From NCBI GenBank assembly GCA_934047225.1, contig OW203986.1, forward strand, positions 21,827,221-21,891,220: a stretch of 64,000 nucleotides of DNA. The letters run 5' to 3'. Under the pieces are notes generated by a model. It ran no database searches, was not told the DNA's origin, and saw only the letters and a list, made by a program, of their open reading frames with translations. This document shows, piece after piece, positions 32,921-43,570 of this stretch (position 1 is the stretch's first letter; the number at the start of each line of letters is the position of its first letter). The translations under genes were made by a program, and so were the position numbers. This stretch comes from Ypsolopha sequella (Eukaryota > Arthropoda > Insecta > Lepidoptera > Ypsolophidae).

Positions 32921-34514
32921 GCACGACGGTTTCCATGCGCGTGCTAAAGGCTAAGCGTGAGCCCAATGTACAGAAAAAAGCCTTCGCCTGAAAATGTCGA
33001 TTAAATCGATGAAGCCGGTGGCGTGACCGTCCATAAATATATTAGTGGAACAACATACAAGTATTTTTCATATATTTCCGTCATTGTTAAAATATTCCAT
33101 CAAGAAGATATATATCATACACGATCAATCGCAGAAAAAAAAGCCTTGTCAAACGTTAGCGTCAGTATGAATAAAATTAAAAAGAAAAAATTTTGGATAT
33201 CTTTTTTAATGTAGAAAAAATGGGTCTAAAAATATTCCCTTTGCCTTAAAAGGGATTAACAAAATCTTCTAAAAGTTTCAGAAACACTTCGGTCAACTAT
33301 TTTTAGAATTACACATAAATTCACTTCGTCAAGACTTTCCGTTCAGAGATTTTTTTTCGTATTAATACAAAACTTGTAAAGCAAAATTTGATCGGGTTAT
33401 AATATGGGGTAAAATTATGAAACCATTTTACTCATATACGCAATCATAAGATAAGATTTCCCTTTGTTCTTGGAAAAAATTTCAACACAAATGTCTGATA
33501 AAGTTACTTACTTTCACGCTCATCATTGGCTAATATTTTTAAATTACAAAAAGCGCCTCATAGTACCTTAAAATATATAGTACTCTGTGCTCTAGGTACA
33601 AAATAGAGTGAATGAACATAATTAAACCATACTTTAGTTTACACAACAATATGAAACAAACAATTAAAAACGCCATTCATTTTAAAGCGCAAATCTGTAA
33701 ATGAGTTTACAGACAGCAGTTACATTGCACGCATACTGACCGAAACTGCACCGGGGACCTATTCTCAAACCCACTACCACCTAACTCACTCATTCAGTCT
33801 AAATTTTCCCCTAAATTTCATTCGAAAAGTTGGATTTTCAGCCCCCAATTTCAGCTATAGGGCCCCCGAAACGGCGGACAGCGTAAGAGATTTATAATCT
33901 GTAGTTAATGTCCGTTCGCTAACAATGAGATACAATTTAACTTTAGTCTGCAACGGAACGTATATTTACGGAGCCGTAGAACTGTAGAACCAGGCCAAAC
34001 GATATATTTTACAAATGTTTTTTGGCCAAAACTGAGCGCGCACTAACTTCTGTTCATGCAGCAATAAAGTTGCGCTTTATTTTGGCGAGAGAGCTGAATT
34101 AATAATTTCATTGTCTCTTCGTAAAAATGTGCTACGAGTAGTTTTATTTTGTTAATCAAATACAGGTTTTCATTTAGATCGATATATTTGTCTGTTTGTG
34201 ACTAATCAAACAGACAATTAATCCAATCTTGCTTGGAAAAAAAATGTGAAATTTTGTTTGGAAAAATATTGTGAAATTTTGTATATGACTACTAATTTTT
34301 GTCCCCAGCTTTGGCCACCCTGAACACCGATTTAAGCTGAAATACGATAACACATATTGACTCATGACAAACATGGAGTCTCTTTAAAAATCTAGTTCAA
34401 GCCATTGCTTTAATACGAGTAGTTCTAGTGAATTACAGCCCACGTTATTCCTTAGAATTAACTTGAATTTTGAACATACAGACAGTCATACATAAAAAGG
34501 TAACCTACGTTAAG
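32921..34514. other. Stretch with no gene recognised
   Basis: An 11-bp-arm hairpin (ttgtctgtttg...caaacagacaa) lies at about 34188-34217. Otherwise nothing. Confidence 0.4.
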
Positions 34515-34640
34515 GTAACCTATAACCTACGTTACTCTCAGAGCACCATGCTCCATAACAGTGAAAACCCCATTCAAATCCGATTAGTAGTTTTAATGAG
34601 AATTGCAAGCATACAGACAGACAAATTATATGTGTCTGTC
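34515..34640 (+). repeat. Fragment of a common lepidopteran interspersed repeat
   Basis: gtgaaaaccccattcaaatc, cgattagtagttttaatgag and gcatacagacagacaaatta fit a frequent lepidopteran repeat tail. The usual opening of that repeat (tttttgcctgcggcttagcc) appears separately at 34806-34825, suggesting rearrangement. Confidence 0.5.
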
Positions 34641-34802
34641 AGAAAAAAGCTAAACACGTGAGGTGAAATTTTTCATATAACGAGTATTATATAAGGTAGA
34701 AAATTAATAAAAAATATGGAAAATCGCTGACATCACATTTTAAAAATACATTTTGCAAATTCCTGTCTACGGACGACCGACACTTTACAACTTTATATAT
34801 TA

Positions 34803-34850
34803 CTAGTTTTTGCCTGCGGCTTAGCCCGCGCTTTAGCTGAATTTACTATG
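34803..34850 (+). repeat. Opening fragment of the same common repeat
   Basis: actagtttttgcctgcggct then tagcccgcgctttagct matches the start of the family; the rest is missing at this spot. Confidence 0.45.
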
Positions 34851-34884
34851 ACTATTGAATAGTCATAATTTTGAATTTATTTTA

Positions 34885-35172
34885 TATCGAAACAGAACAC
34901 TTAAATTCAAAATTCACTCAATAGTTATTCAACAAAACCTTATTACCTATGTACGTATTATGTTTGCTGCCATCGAAAAGTTTCTATTGGCTTCTTAAAT
35001 TAGATTTTCAAGATTTTTAAAGTTCAAAATTTTTGGAATTCTGATTTACAGAAACCAATGGATATTTTGCGATGGCAATATACACAATACATAGGTAATA
35101 AGGTTTTGTTCTGTAATTCGATTAATTAGAAAAAGGCGGATTTTTCACAATCCGGCTTCGAAACCGCTCTTA
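34885..35172 (+). mobile_element. Outer inverted-repeat element, copy with an empty TTAA site
   Basis: Same family as 15465-16213. The left arm begins at tatcgaaacagaacac; TTAA in cacTTAAattc is undivided here. The right arm ends ttcacaatccggcttcgaaa. Confidence 0.75.
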
Positions 35173-35493
35173 ACAAATTAGAGACTTCGCAGGAAAAATA
35201 TACTAACGCTTCCAAATTATACAATGTTGTCGATTCGACGCAACATAACTGACAAGACTAAACTTATTTTGAGCGTCCCGTCTTTGTCTATTTGACACAG
35301 AAAGAAAAGGACAGAACACTTAAATTAAGTTAAGTCCTGTCAATTAGGTCAAGTTGTGTTGCGCCGAATCGGTGTTAATGTTTCATTTTTGCAATAAAAT
35401 GCTACGAACTAAATATATCGTAAAAGAATATAATAATGCAAATTTTTTAACTTAATAATATTGGAACATTTTTGAGAGATTATTTTAGTTATA

Positions 35494-35596
35494 TTTTTAG
35501 GCCGTGACGTTTAACCAGTATTTACATTTTTAGGCCGTGACGTTTAACCAGTATTTACATTTTTAGGCCGTGACGTTTAACCAGTATTTACATTTT
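35494..35596. repeat. Tandem repeat, 33 bp x 3
   Basis: The unit aggccgtgacgtttaaccag then tatttacattttt starts at 35499, 35532 and 35565; the copies are essentially identical. Three adjacent copies without spacers of different sequence rule out a CRISPR array. Confidence 0.95.
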
Positions 35597-35883
35597 ACTT
35601 ATTGTGTTTTGGTAAATTTACTCTGTTTATCTTCTCTACAAAGCTCGTCCCAAGGAAACCTTGAATGGAGATTTTCTTATAAATTGACGATGAATTTTAA
35701 TTTCAGTCTCCGCTGAGCAAAGAGGATTACAAAAGATTTTACAGACATTTTTTCACATGAAAGTAAATGGTCTTGAATCAGTGATTGCGATGATTCAAAT
35801 GAAACTCTTCATATAAGAAAGATGGAGCATAAACTGCTATGGACAAAAAAGGTGATCAGATGGGTATACTACCTAAAATCTTT

Positions 35884-36086
35884 CAGGATAAGCAGCGGTA
35901 GCTCAGGGGTAGAACGCTGACCTATCAATCTTGAGATCCAGGTTCGATCCCCGGTTGGGCATGCACAATGAGTTTTTCGGAATATATGTGCTTCTTACTT
36001 AACATTTGTTCTTGCTTACCAAATGCTGAACGGTGAAGGAAAATATCGTAAGGAAACCTGCATGCCCTGAAAAGCGTGTATGCGTG
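35884..36086 (+). mobile_element. tRNA-derived SINE
   Basis: The head has A box gcggtagctcaggggtagaa and B box ggttcgatccccgg about 40 nt later, as in a tRNA. The body contains aaatatcgtaaggaaacctg and catgcc, a segment I know from many lepidopteran SINE and LINE tails. It runs directly into the foldback repeat at 36087. Confidence 0.75.
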
Positions 36087-36320
36087 TATTTGTGCCCGAA
36101 GTATGGCGATAGAGCTCACCACTCATCACGTTGGGGCGTACATAAACGTCGGTGAAACGCGGGTGTACCGAGTATGGACTGTGACTTGCATTTCACAGTT
36201 CACACTAGATACACCCGCGTTTCACCGAAGATTATTACGTCCCAACGTGATGGGTGGTAATGGTGAGCCCTATCGCCGTACTTCGGGCACCTCTAACACC
36301 CCTTCGGGGATTCATATCGT
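36087..36320. mobile_element. Foldback repeat, gtgcccgaag...cttcgggga family
   Basis: gtgcccgaagtatggcgata, caccactcatcacgttgggg and cggtgaaacgcgggtgta on the left are repeated inverted as tacacccgcgtttcaccga, cccaacgtgatgggtggt and tcgccgtacttcgggcac. Arms are about 78 bp and the loop is 42 bp. It ends with ccccttcggggattcat, then a (ta)n tract at about 36322-36347. The 156-codon open frame across this element is a by-product of it. Confidence 0.75.
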
Positions 36321-36785
36321 GCTATATACATATATATATATATATATTTTTCAAGTGGAATTCCATGCCGTCAGTAGCAGTAGCTGGAAGACGTTGTTGA
36401 TAAATTTAACCATCTTAGTTATCATTAATGCTAAAACAAAAAGATTACAGTCTAGAACGTGGCTCGGATCCATCTTACAGATTAAGCTCATTGGAATATC
36501 ATATTTTGTATCTATAAACATATTTAAATTACTTGTAAATAATTAAGGCGGGGTTCTCTCGATTTTATTTCTTTTCAAATTCATTTCCAACCATGAAATT
36601 GTGATAATTAAATTTTGAATAAAATATATATTATATTTCACTTTTTGATCTTAATATTTCGGCCGTTCGATGCACGATTACTTGCTGCATCCAATAAAAT
36701 CGCAAAGATAGATCTAAACTATGATTTAAATACTAACATTATATCATTGCAGTATAGAAACGCAGAAATAAAAGTAAATCTGGAT

Positions 36786-36868
36786 GTGAGGAGCTCTGAA
36801 CCGGGAATCGAACCCGGGACCTCTCGCTTGCCGGGCGATTGCTCTAACCTCTGAGCTATCCAGGTCTC
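36786..36868 (-). tRNA. tRNA-like sequence, probably a tRNA(Ala)-derived SINE head or pseudogene
   Basis: On the minus strand a D arm (agctcagaggttagagc), an anticodon arm TCGC-CCGGCAA-GCGA and a perfect T arm (CCGGG-TTCGATT-CCCGG) are present. The loop would place GGC (alanine) at the anticodon, but position 33 is C in place of the nearly universal U. The acceptor ends (GACCTGG against TTCAGAG) hardly pair. A functional tRNA is therefore unlikely; A and B boxes are intact, so polymerase III promotion is possible. Nothing follows that resembles a SINE body. Confidence 0.55.
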
Positions 36869-37420
36869 AACACAACTCGTGAATTTACCGATGTGCTTTC
36901 CCATACTGCAATGTTATTTATAGATACCCACTTTACAGTGAGCCACTTGCGCCTAATGATATAATGTTAATTTATATCTCCTTGCGATGGATAAATCGCC
37001 AAGTGTTCAAACATAGAAATTTATTTATGTCATAGTTATGATCTAAATATCATTTCATGGGAGTTATATTAAGTTTTTGACAATAAAACTTAGACCAAAA
37101 TAAACGTCGTTAAAAATGACATATAAAACGGCCGTTATATTAAAGACCCATCCTTCTAATTCCAAAATAATAAATAAAAACACCACAACCTCGAGATTTC
37201 TGATCGGCCCGCTATCAATGAGCGAGATAGATAAGTGTAAAATGAAAGCGTTGGAGCAGGACCGATTTCTCAGAATACCCTCGTCTTAAACCCAACTTAG
37301 GTTTTAAAAATGGCTATAGTAATGCATTAATCATAACAAGCTGCACGCGTGTCACGCGTGGCACGCGCACAATAATTTATCTACGACCATCTTTTCAAAC
37401 AAACAATTTCATAATAATTT
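36869..37420. other. Stretch without a gene
   Basis: Contains the short dispersed motif tgtaaaatgaaagcgttgga (37236-37255), also found near 24611. Otherwise nothing. Confidence 0.35.
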
Positions 37421-37590
37421 GGCCAAGTGTGAGTTGGATTCGCGCACAAAGGGTTCCATATCACCACACAATACGCTTTTGTGGTAAATAACAACAATAT
37501 AAATGCCAAAGCAAAATTAAGCCGCAAAAAAACAAGGCGCTAAAATCTTAGTGCCTCACAAACAATTCGGCTCTGAGTACGGAACCCTAA
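37421..37590 (+). mobile_element. Short complete copy of the ggccaagt...ggaaccctaa repeat
   Basis: Opens ggccaagtgtgagttggatt, closes gagtacggaaccctaa, 170 bp in all. Both ends are present but the interior is much shorter than at 5480-6274. Confidence 0.75.
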
Positions 37591-38207
37591 TTTTTATTAT
37601 ATGTTAATAATTAGTAATAGAAAGCATATATATAACACAGAAAACGATAAATTTTTGAATAATATTTGTCTATTTTATAACTTTTTTTCAGGAAACCTGT
37701 TTGATCTTCCAGTACTGGTAGAAGGCCTGCTCTTTTTTAGGACCACACATCCCGTTCTTCCGTTACCTTCAAATACAAAGGTACAAATACAAATACAAAA
37801 AATACAAAATATATTTATTGGTAATACAAATGTAATTTACATGGTAATGTTGTTGGAATCACCTTTTAAGCATACAATGCTTGTACCAGGTGACTCAGCT
37901 CTTTCTATAACTTTATATAATTTACTAAATGTAGAAAACAATAATCATTAAAACAAGTTTAATAAAGATACTAAGTGTAAGATATTTTAATATATTATTT
38001 AGATTTAATTATGTGTGTAAATGTATAATGTATAATTTTATATTTATGTTATATTTGTGTAATAAGGAATAGTTTAATATTACAAATTAAATAAGATTAT
38101 AGTGTTAAATTATATTATATCAATGATAAATATAAAGATTTATTATATGTACTTATAATAATATGTTATTGTATGCGAGTCAATAAATATTCAGTTTCTT
38201 CGTAGTT
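37591..38207. other. AT-rich stretch without a recognised gene
   Basis: Contains (aatac)-like low complexity near 37780-37830. The 116-codon open frame at 37601-37951 is AT-driven; the piece around 37700-37745 might be an old LINE 3' tail, unconfirmed. Confidence 0.35.
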
Positions 38208-38434
38208 TAGTGGCTCGTGGATTGGTTGTGTCCAAAATCGGAACGAACGCCGCGCGCCGGCGGAAACATACTTCTTGTTTCACAGCTGCGCCCTCTGTCA
38301 CTGTCATCCATGAGCCATCAGATTCTTGTAGCACTGTAAGTACAGTACAGCTGTGAAATAAGGGATAGCAGCTACGAATCGTAGGATAACAGCGTTAGTT
38401 TCCATTTTGACCACGACCAATCCACGTGCCAAAA
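38208..38434. repeat. Inverted-repeat element, about 227 bp
   Basis: ttagtggctcgtggattggt then tgtgtccaaaat on the left matches, inverted, attttgaccacgaccaatcc then acgtgccaaaa on the right. The interior is GC-rich for this region. Confidence 0.55.
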
Positions 38435-38671
38435 TACGAGTATCCTTGTCGCACTGTAGTTCCTGAGTAGCGTAAACTGTACAACGACTGATTATTCCAA
38501 ATCATAAAGAAAATCTAAATCATAGAGTAAATCCCAATCATAGAGGATTTTTTTTATCCGCTATGTTCTAAATACACCCAGCGCCCCCTGGGCAATAATA
38601 TCAAGACTCTTCTGACGAACCTTTTCACTTCAACTGATAGTAGGGTCAATACCTACGGTCAGGAAGGGTTC

Positions 38672-39532
38672 AGTCGTGTATTTTGCCAAAATCGACACTT
38701 TTTGAAGTTGTTTTCGTGCTTAGCAGATTAATTGAGTGATAAATTTGTATATAAGCATTTTATAAATTTGGGGCCGATTTTTCAATTGACAGATAAAATT
38801 TATTCCTATGAATAAACTACGTTGGTTTCACTCTAACACCTTTTGTTTTATGAAATCGATATAGTTTATTCCTAGGAATAAATTTTATCTGGCAATTGAT
38901 AAATCGGCCCTTAGTTTGATGAATTAGTAGGCATATACATGTTTGAATTTTTTTCTATTTTCCTGTATTACAGAAACGTGATTGAAGAAATGTCACGCGA
39001 TACAATTAATTATTAAAATGAGGCCTTCATCGACATTTTTTCTCATACATACAAATAGGAATAACATACATCTCAACGATATTTTATTATCGAATTCAAT
39101 AAAACTTGAGAAAATTTCACACTATCAGAATTGAGATATTGTTAAAATCCATCTAATAAAATATTGTTATTGCGAAACAGCTTACCTCAATAACTATTTT
39201 TGATCGGGAGGTGCAACGTCGCGTCGCGTCGTCGCGTGAGCGTCTTCACTCGCCTAGAAGAAGGCAGTCTGAATCTGCTGAAACTGGTCGGCTATCCCCA
39301 TCAAAAAGAGTTACTGAGGTGAGCCGTTTTGCAATAATGAAATTTTATTAGTTGTATTTTTACAATATCTAAATTCTGCTAGTTTGAAATTTTTAAAGCT
39401 AATTTTAATTCATTTTGTATTAATTTAAAACCGATATTTTGCTATTTTTTTTCGGAATCCGTCCCTCTCGCTCTGCGGGTCTTTCCGCATGGAGTAACAG
39501 TGACCGTTGTAAGCGTGGCATATCTTCTTTAA
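38672..39532 (-). mobile_element. TTAAGG element, reverse copy, carrying a nested MITE
   Basis: The reverse strand matches the family at several points: ccgtccctctcgctctgcgg near the right end, aaaatgaggccttcatcgac and acagaaacgtgattgaag inside, and ccaaaatcgacactttttg at the left end. TTAA lies at 39529-39532. The left boundary is approximate. Length is larger than the other copies because of the MITE at 38771-38910 and other additions. Confidence 0.6.
38771..38910. mobile_element. 140-bp MITE with about 50-bp inverted repeats
   Basis: gggccgatttttcaattgac...tttattcctatgaataaact on the left, with the inverse agtttattcctaggaataaa...tgataaatcggccc on the right. This short gggccgatt-ended element is common in Lepidoptera. 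Confidence 0.8.
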
Positions 39533-39627
39533 AAAAACATGCCACCCAGCGACTCTTCGTGTTCTAGCATAACCTCATGAGAAGCCGTATGGGGAGTGTG
39601 GTACAGCTAGTGGCGTAGTTATCAGTC

Positions 39628-39715
39628 CTTCTTCCGTTATTGACTTCCGTAGATTTTGCGGAAGTCCCTGGACAGTCTAATTAACGCCCCGCCTGCTTTC
39701 ACTCTCATCTCATCA
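39628..39715 (+). repeat. Dispersed repeat pair, copy 2
   Basis: gacttccgtagattttgcgg, gtccctggacag and cgcctgctttcactctc resemble 32835-32920. Confidence 0.4.
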
Positions 39716-40439
39716 TCATCATTTTGACAGGTAAAAAATGGTCGTTTATCACACAACCATCGCTGCAACCCGTTGCACACTTCATCGCTGCGGGCGATTC
39801 GTGGTGTTGAACGCGACAAGTGAGATTAGTTATTATGCAAAGTTTTATGATCTAATGTAAAGTATTAAGTTTAATACTAGCGGTTTATTTTACGGTTTGA
39901 AGGTAAATTGGCAATTTTTTTCTATCAAGAAAATTTAATGGCATCAAGTTTTTGCCCCACTCTGGACGTATCATAAGTCCTCAACTTTATCATATGTTTA
40001 TTTCAGAGTGATTGTTTCAGTATCGTTAATCTAACAAAGGATTCTGCGACGCAATGTAAGGTATTATAGACTCTTAAGGCAGTAATACTTTATATTGTCT
40101 GCTTAAGGCCCTTACTATTGCCAAATAGTTACATTCTAAAGCCTACTCCTCGTTTATAGCCAAACCAAAAATAATGAAAAATTGTATTATGAATATTCAA
40201 CTCTTAGACAACATATGCAACAGTTTTCTTTTTCATACCACCAAAACTTCTACATGATTTTTTTTTTTACTGAATGGTGTTTTTTGACCTCAAATTCCCT
40301 ACTGCTCCTGAGTTGCTTGGCCGATTGAATTCATCTATGCTTTTATAAATAGATAAACTTTATAGCTATAAACATAACATAAGATTATTCAATCGAGTAA
40401 TCACGTCCAAGTGAAAAGTATAATTTCCCCCTATTTCGC
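39716..40439. other. Stretch without a recognised gene
   Basis: No coding region or repeat boundary found. Confidence 0.35.
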
Positions 40440-40703
40440 TCTCTCAAGGACGCAGCGAGCGTCGTAACAGCCACTATGCATTGCGCGCTGATATGAACGT
40501 TATTTCAATGTCGTTTCCGTTGATATTTGTAGTGACAAATATCGAGCTGCTAATTTGGCGATGGTAATCGCCTTAAGGAGACATCTATTAATATTAAACG
40601 CACTTGCTATTGCATCGGCTATCTCACTAAGTTTACACGACCGACTTGCAACTCGTACAGCGGTGTCTTCCCAAGAGAAATTATGGAAAAGCTTCAACGA
40701 TCA
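40440..40703 (-). pseudogene. Copy C of the repeat-borne coding fragment (65 codons open)
   Basis: The minus strand carries an open frame (40697-40500, opening at TTG) whose product includes SWEDTAVRVASRSCKLSEIA and ends in LSLQISTETTLK-stop. The last 40 codons and about 60 bp beyond the stop align with copy A at 2802-3035 in opposite orientation. A 3' splice-like attattacag precedes it. This copy keeps the longest open frame of the three. I do not recognise the protein; a decayed mobile element or a repeated pseudogene fits best. Confidence 0.45.
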
Positions 40704-40994
40704 TGGCTCTTCCTTACTGTAATAATAAATGTATTCTGAAAATTCTGTCAAGTACTTGTGAACTTAATAGAAAAAAAACTTTATTGAAACGATGCAAATA
40801 AAAGAATATAGTAGTTTAAATATAATTTGCCTGGTACGAGTAGATTGTATTTTAACAACAATTATTTTATTATAACTAAGTTAATGATATTTGCAACGCA
40901 AAGCCCTATTACAATGAAATTAATTGTATCGAATGCACAAATGGTGTCAGCGGGTCACGCGCGCCGATTATCCATAAAGTGATTAAAATGAAGA

Positions 40995-41543
40995 TAAAAA
41001 AAACCGGCCAAGTACGAGTCAGACTCGCGTACCTAGGGTTCCGTATTGTGGATTATAAATTACATACATTTTTTTCATGGTTTTTCAAAGGTTTCTCGAA
41101 ATAGATGCAACTAAAAATAGCCAAACTGTATATTTTTACAATAAGGTCCTTAATACCTACAATTTGATACCCATATTGTATTTTTATAAAATATTTTTTT
41201 TATTTATTTTGCTTCTTTTTTTATGTTTCTCATTTGTGCTCAACCTTTTTTTAAATCGCTATAGTTTTCCTGTAATTGGCCAGTAATGATCTATAAGCAA
41301 AATTTTTCAATTTCGGAGATCATATGTATGACCCCCCCTTATCTCCGAAATTGAATATATTTTTGTGTTTTTTTAAAGATTTCTCGGAACCAGTGCCAGT
41401 AAATATAGTAAAAGAATATATTTTTACAATCAACTTTTTAATATCTACAATTTGATACCCATATTATATTTTTAGGTTAATATTTAATATTTTTCTTACT
41501 TTTGTTTTGGAAATAATTTGAAAAATTTAAAATATATACAACT
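40995..41543 (+). mobile_element. ggccaagt repeat, 5' part of a long copy, interrupted
   Basis: Opens aaaaccggccaagtacgagt, tcagactcgcgtacctaggg, and follows the interior of 5480-6274 (tccttaatacctacaatttg, ttggccagtaatgat). The closing ggaaccctaa is missing; two other elements follow at once. Confidence 0.7.
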
Positions 41544-41795
41544 TGTAACAGAAAGGTGTAACCATATTAAAAGAGCTTATTCAGTCAATGGTATAGAACA
41601 ACTTTTACTATGGAGCCAACCCTGAAATCTCAAAAAAAAAATCTGCCTTTCTGTACACATCGGCCGAGCGGCATTGCATTTTTCTATGAATCAAGTTTTT
41701 TTTTTGAGATACAGAGTTTGCTCCATAGTAAAAGTTGTTCTATACCATCCATTGTCTGAATAAGCTCTTCAATATGGTTACACCTTTCTGTTACA
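41544..41795. mobile_element. 252-bp foldback MITE, about 100-bp arms
   Basis: Ends tgtaacagaaaggtgtaacc and ggttacacctttctgttaca; the arms continue through gagcttattcagtcaatggt and actatggagcaaac. Only the central 40-50 bp are unpaired. Confidence 0.85.
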
Positions 41796-41818
41796 CATTG
41801 TATATTTGTATATAACCG

Positions 41819-41841
41819 GCATATATATATATATATATATA
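41819..41841. repeat. (TA)n microsatellite
   Basis: An uninterrupted run of alternating A and T. It provided a TA target for the next element. Confidence 0.9.
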
Positions 41842-42389
41842 CAGGGTGTAATCGTTAATTGTGACCAGGCGATTATTCCGTAACTATTACAGATATCAAA
41901 AAATTTTAAACTGTTATCGAAAGTACGTTACCTAATCAGTAAAATGACGTCAATAACTTTTTGAAAATCAAACGAGAAGTATCCAAAATTTTGACATTAA
42001 ATATTCCCATACATTTAGTATGAGATTAGTAGAAATGTTTTAGTTTCCTTATTTTAAAAGGTTATTTCAGCCTAGTACTGATATAAAAGGAAACTGTTTA
42101 TTAACCTAACAAAATAATAAAACTATCTTTCAATTGAATAATGTTTATTTCTTAGTAAGTACAAAATGTTGTATTCAAAGCAGATGTTCGAAGTGACGTC
42201 CTTGTTGTGCGATACAATGTATGGGAATCTTTAATGTCAAAATTTTGGATACTTCTCGTTAGATTTTCAAAAAGCTATTGATGTCATTTTACTGATTAGG
42301 TAACGTACTTTCGATATCAGTTTAAATTTTTTTGATATCTGTAATAGTTACGGAATAATCGCCTGGTCACAATTAATGATTACATCCTG
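41842..42389 (-). mobile_element. 548-bp mariner-like element with a transposase remnant
   Basis: Long inverted repeats (cagggtgtaatcg..., ...atgattacatcctg, about 150 bp each) are flanked by TA on both sides. On the minus strand at 42220-42176 the reading HCIAQQGRHFEHLL-stop remains. A GGHFEHLL-like end is, to my knowledge, typical of a group of insect Tc1/mariner (IS630)-type transposases with an HTH N-terminus. AATAAA follows within 40 nt (minus strand, 42150-42155). So the 3' end of the gene survives with the termini, and the rest is deleted. Confidence 0.75.
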
Positions 42390-42480
42390 TATTATGTATA
42401 TGAGTAATTACAAATGTATTAACAACATATTTCATCCACCAACTCTGTTTGAGACAAAACTTGTAGTGTTGATGACTACG

Positions 42481-42502
42481 ATGATGATGATGATGATGAT
42501 GT

Positions 42503-42558
<56 letters not shown>

Positions 42559-42565
42559 GTGATGA
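42481..42565. repeat. (ATG)n microsatellite
   Basis: About 28 trinucleotide units with two interruptions. It explains the poly-histidine and poly-methionine open frames on the two strands, which are not genes. Confidence 0.95.
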
Positions 42566-43366
42566 GTCATAACCCATCGAAAGATCGACTTGTGCTTTTA
42601 AATACCTATACATTGGTATTAAAGTGAGTTTATCCGTTTTTAGCATTTATGATTTCAACTCATTGTAATTTTAATTATACACAAATAGCATCACAGATTA
42701 TTTACTTTTAATATATTATATTTATATTTATTGCGTTAAATGTAATGGATCTCAACCGCAAGAGGGTTCGAAATATATCTTGCATCTTTTTAGTAATTTC
42801 TGTGTTTATTTTAATTACTTTTTTAGTTCAAAATCAACTCAATAATTTATGTTCTTGTTTACTATCTGTTTATTAAGCACCGCCGTAATACCACGCATTG
42901 ACCATTGTTTTTTATTGGCAAATTAAATTAAATTTATCTTACATTACAGTAGAACAGATATTTAGGAGAAATGCTTATGAAAATCGAATAAGAAAATGGA
43001 ACATTTTGGAGCTTAAAACATAGATTTCTAAATGTTTGTATTTCTTAAGCTTATTGATTATCCGAAATTTAAAGTAGGTTGTGCAAAAGATGATGTTAGT
43101 TTTATTTGATTTAATGCATTAGCGTACAAATGAGAACCTAAATCGTTTTGTATGGCCGCGGAGTCTGGCGCCCTTCCCTTAAGTCCGTATTTACATTTAT
43201 TTACAAAGTATTTACCTTAAAATCACAAGAAAAAGTCTTCCAAATCGATCTGATATATATTTAAGAAGGCAGACAATATTAAAGAGTCCCACTCTAGAAC
43301 CAACCCTTGTAGTGTTCAATATTAAATCTTATAACGAAAGGAATAAAAGTTACTGCGTACAGATTA
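42566..43366. other. Stretch with no gene recognised
   Basis: AT-rich and unique-looking. Confidence 0.4.
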
Positions 43367-43426
43367 CAATTACAAGTACCCTAAATAGTCCGTCGTCTCA
43401 GACTTAAATCTTTTGCTTACATAATT
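43367..43426 (+). repeat. Direct repeat, left copy (about 60 bp)
   Basis: acaattacaagtaccctaaa then tagtccgtcgtctcagac and aaatcttttgcttaca; repeated in the same orientation at 43895-43955 with few differences. Confidence 0.85.
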
Positions 43427-43570
43427 CCCATGGACAAATTAAAAAATTTTTTTTTTTTTTTTTTCAGATAATACACGCCATTTTAGGACATAGCTTTCAT
43501 TATTTTGGTATATAAATTAACCATATTTTTTATGATTTTTTAATTAATTGTCGGATGACCTTGTCACTAG

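Noticed and set aside
35494..35596. CRISPR-like array
   Set aside because: Units are contiguous 33-bp tandem copies without unique spacers, and the DNA is animal nuclear sequence. The 38-bp repeats at the window end fail for the same reason.
36076..36546. 156-codon plus-strand ORF
   Set aside because: It runs through the foldback repeat and the (TA)n tract; composition follows the repeat and no protein family is recognised.
36786..36868. Functional tRNA(Ala) gene
   Set aside because: Position 33 is C and the acceptor strands do not pair; kept only as a tRNA-like or SINE head feature.
42373..42627. Poly-histidine frame on the minus strand and poly-methionine frame on the plus strand
   Set aside because: Both are readings of the (ATG)n microsatellite at 42481-42565, with unsupported flanks.
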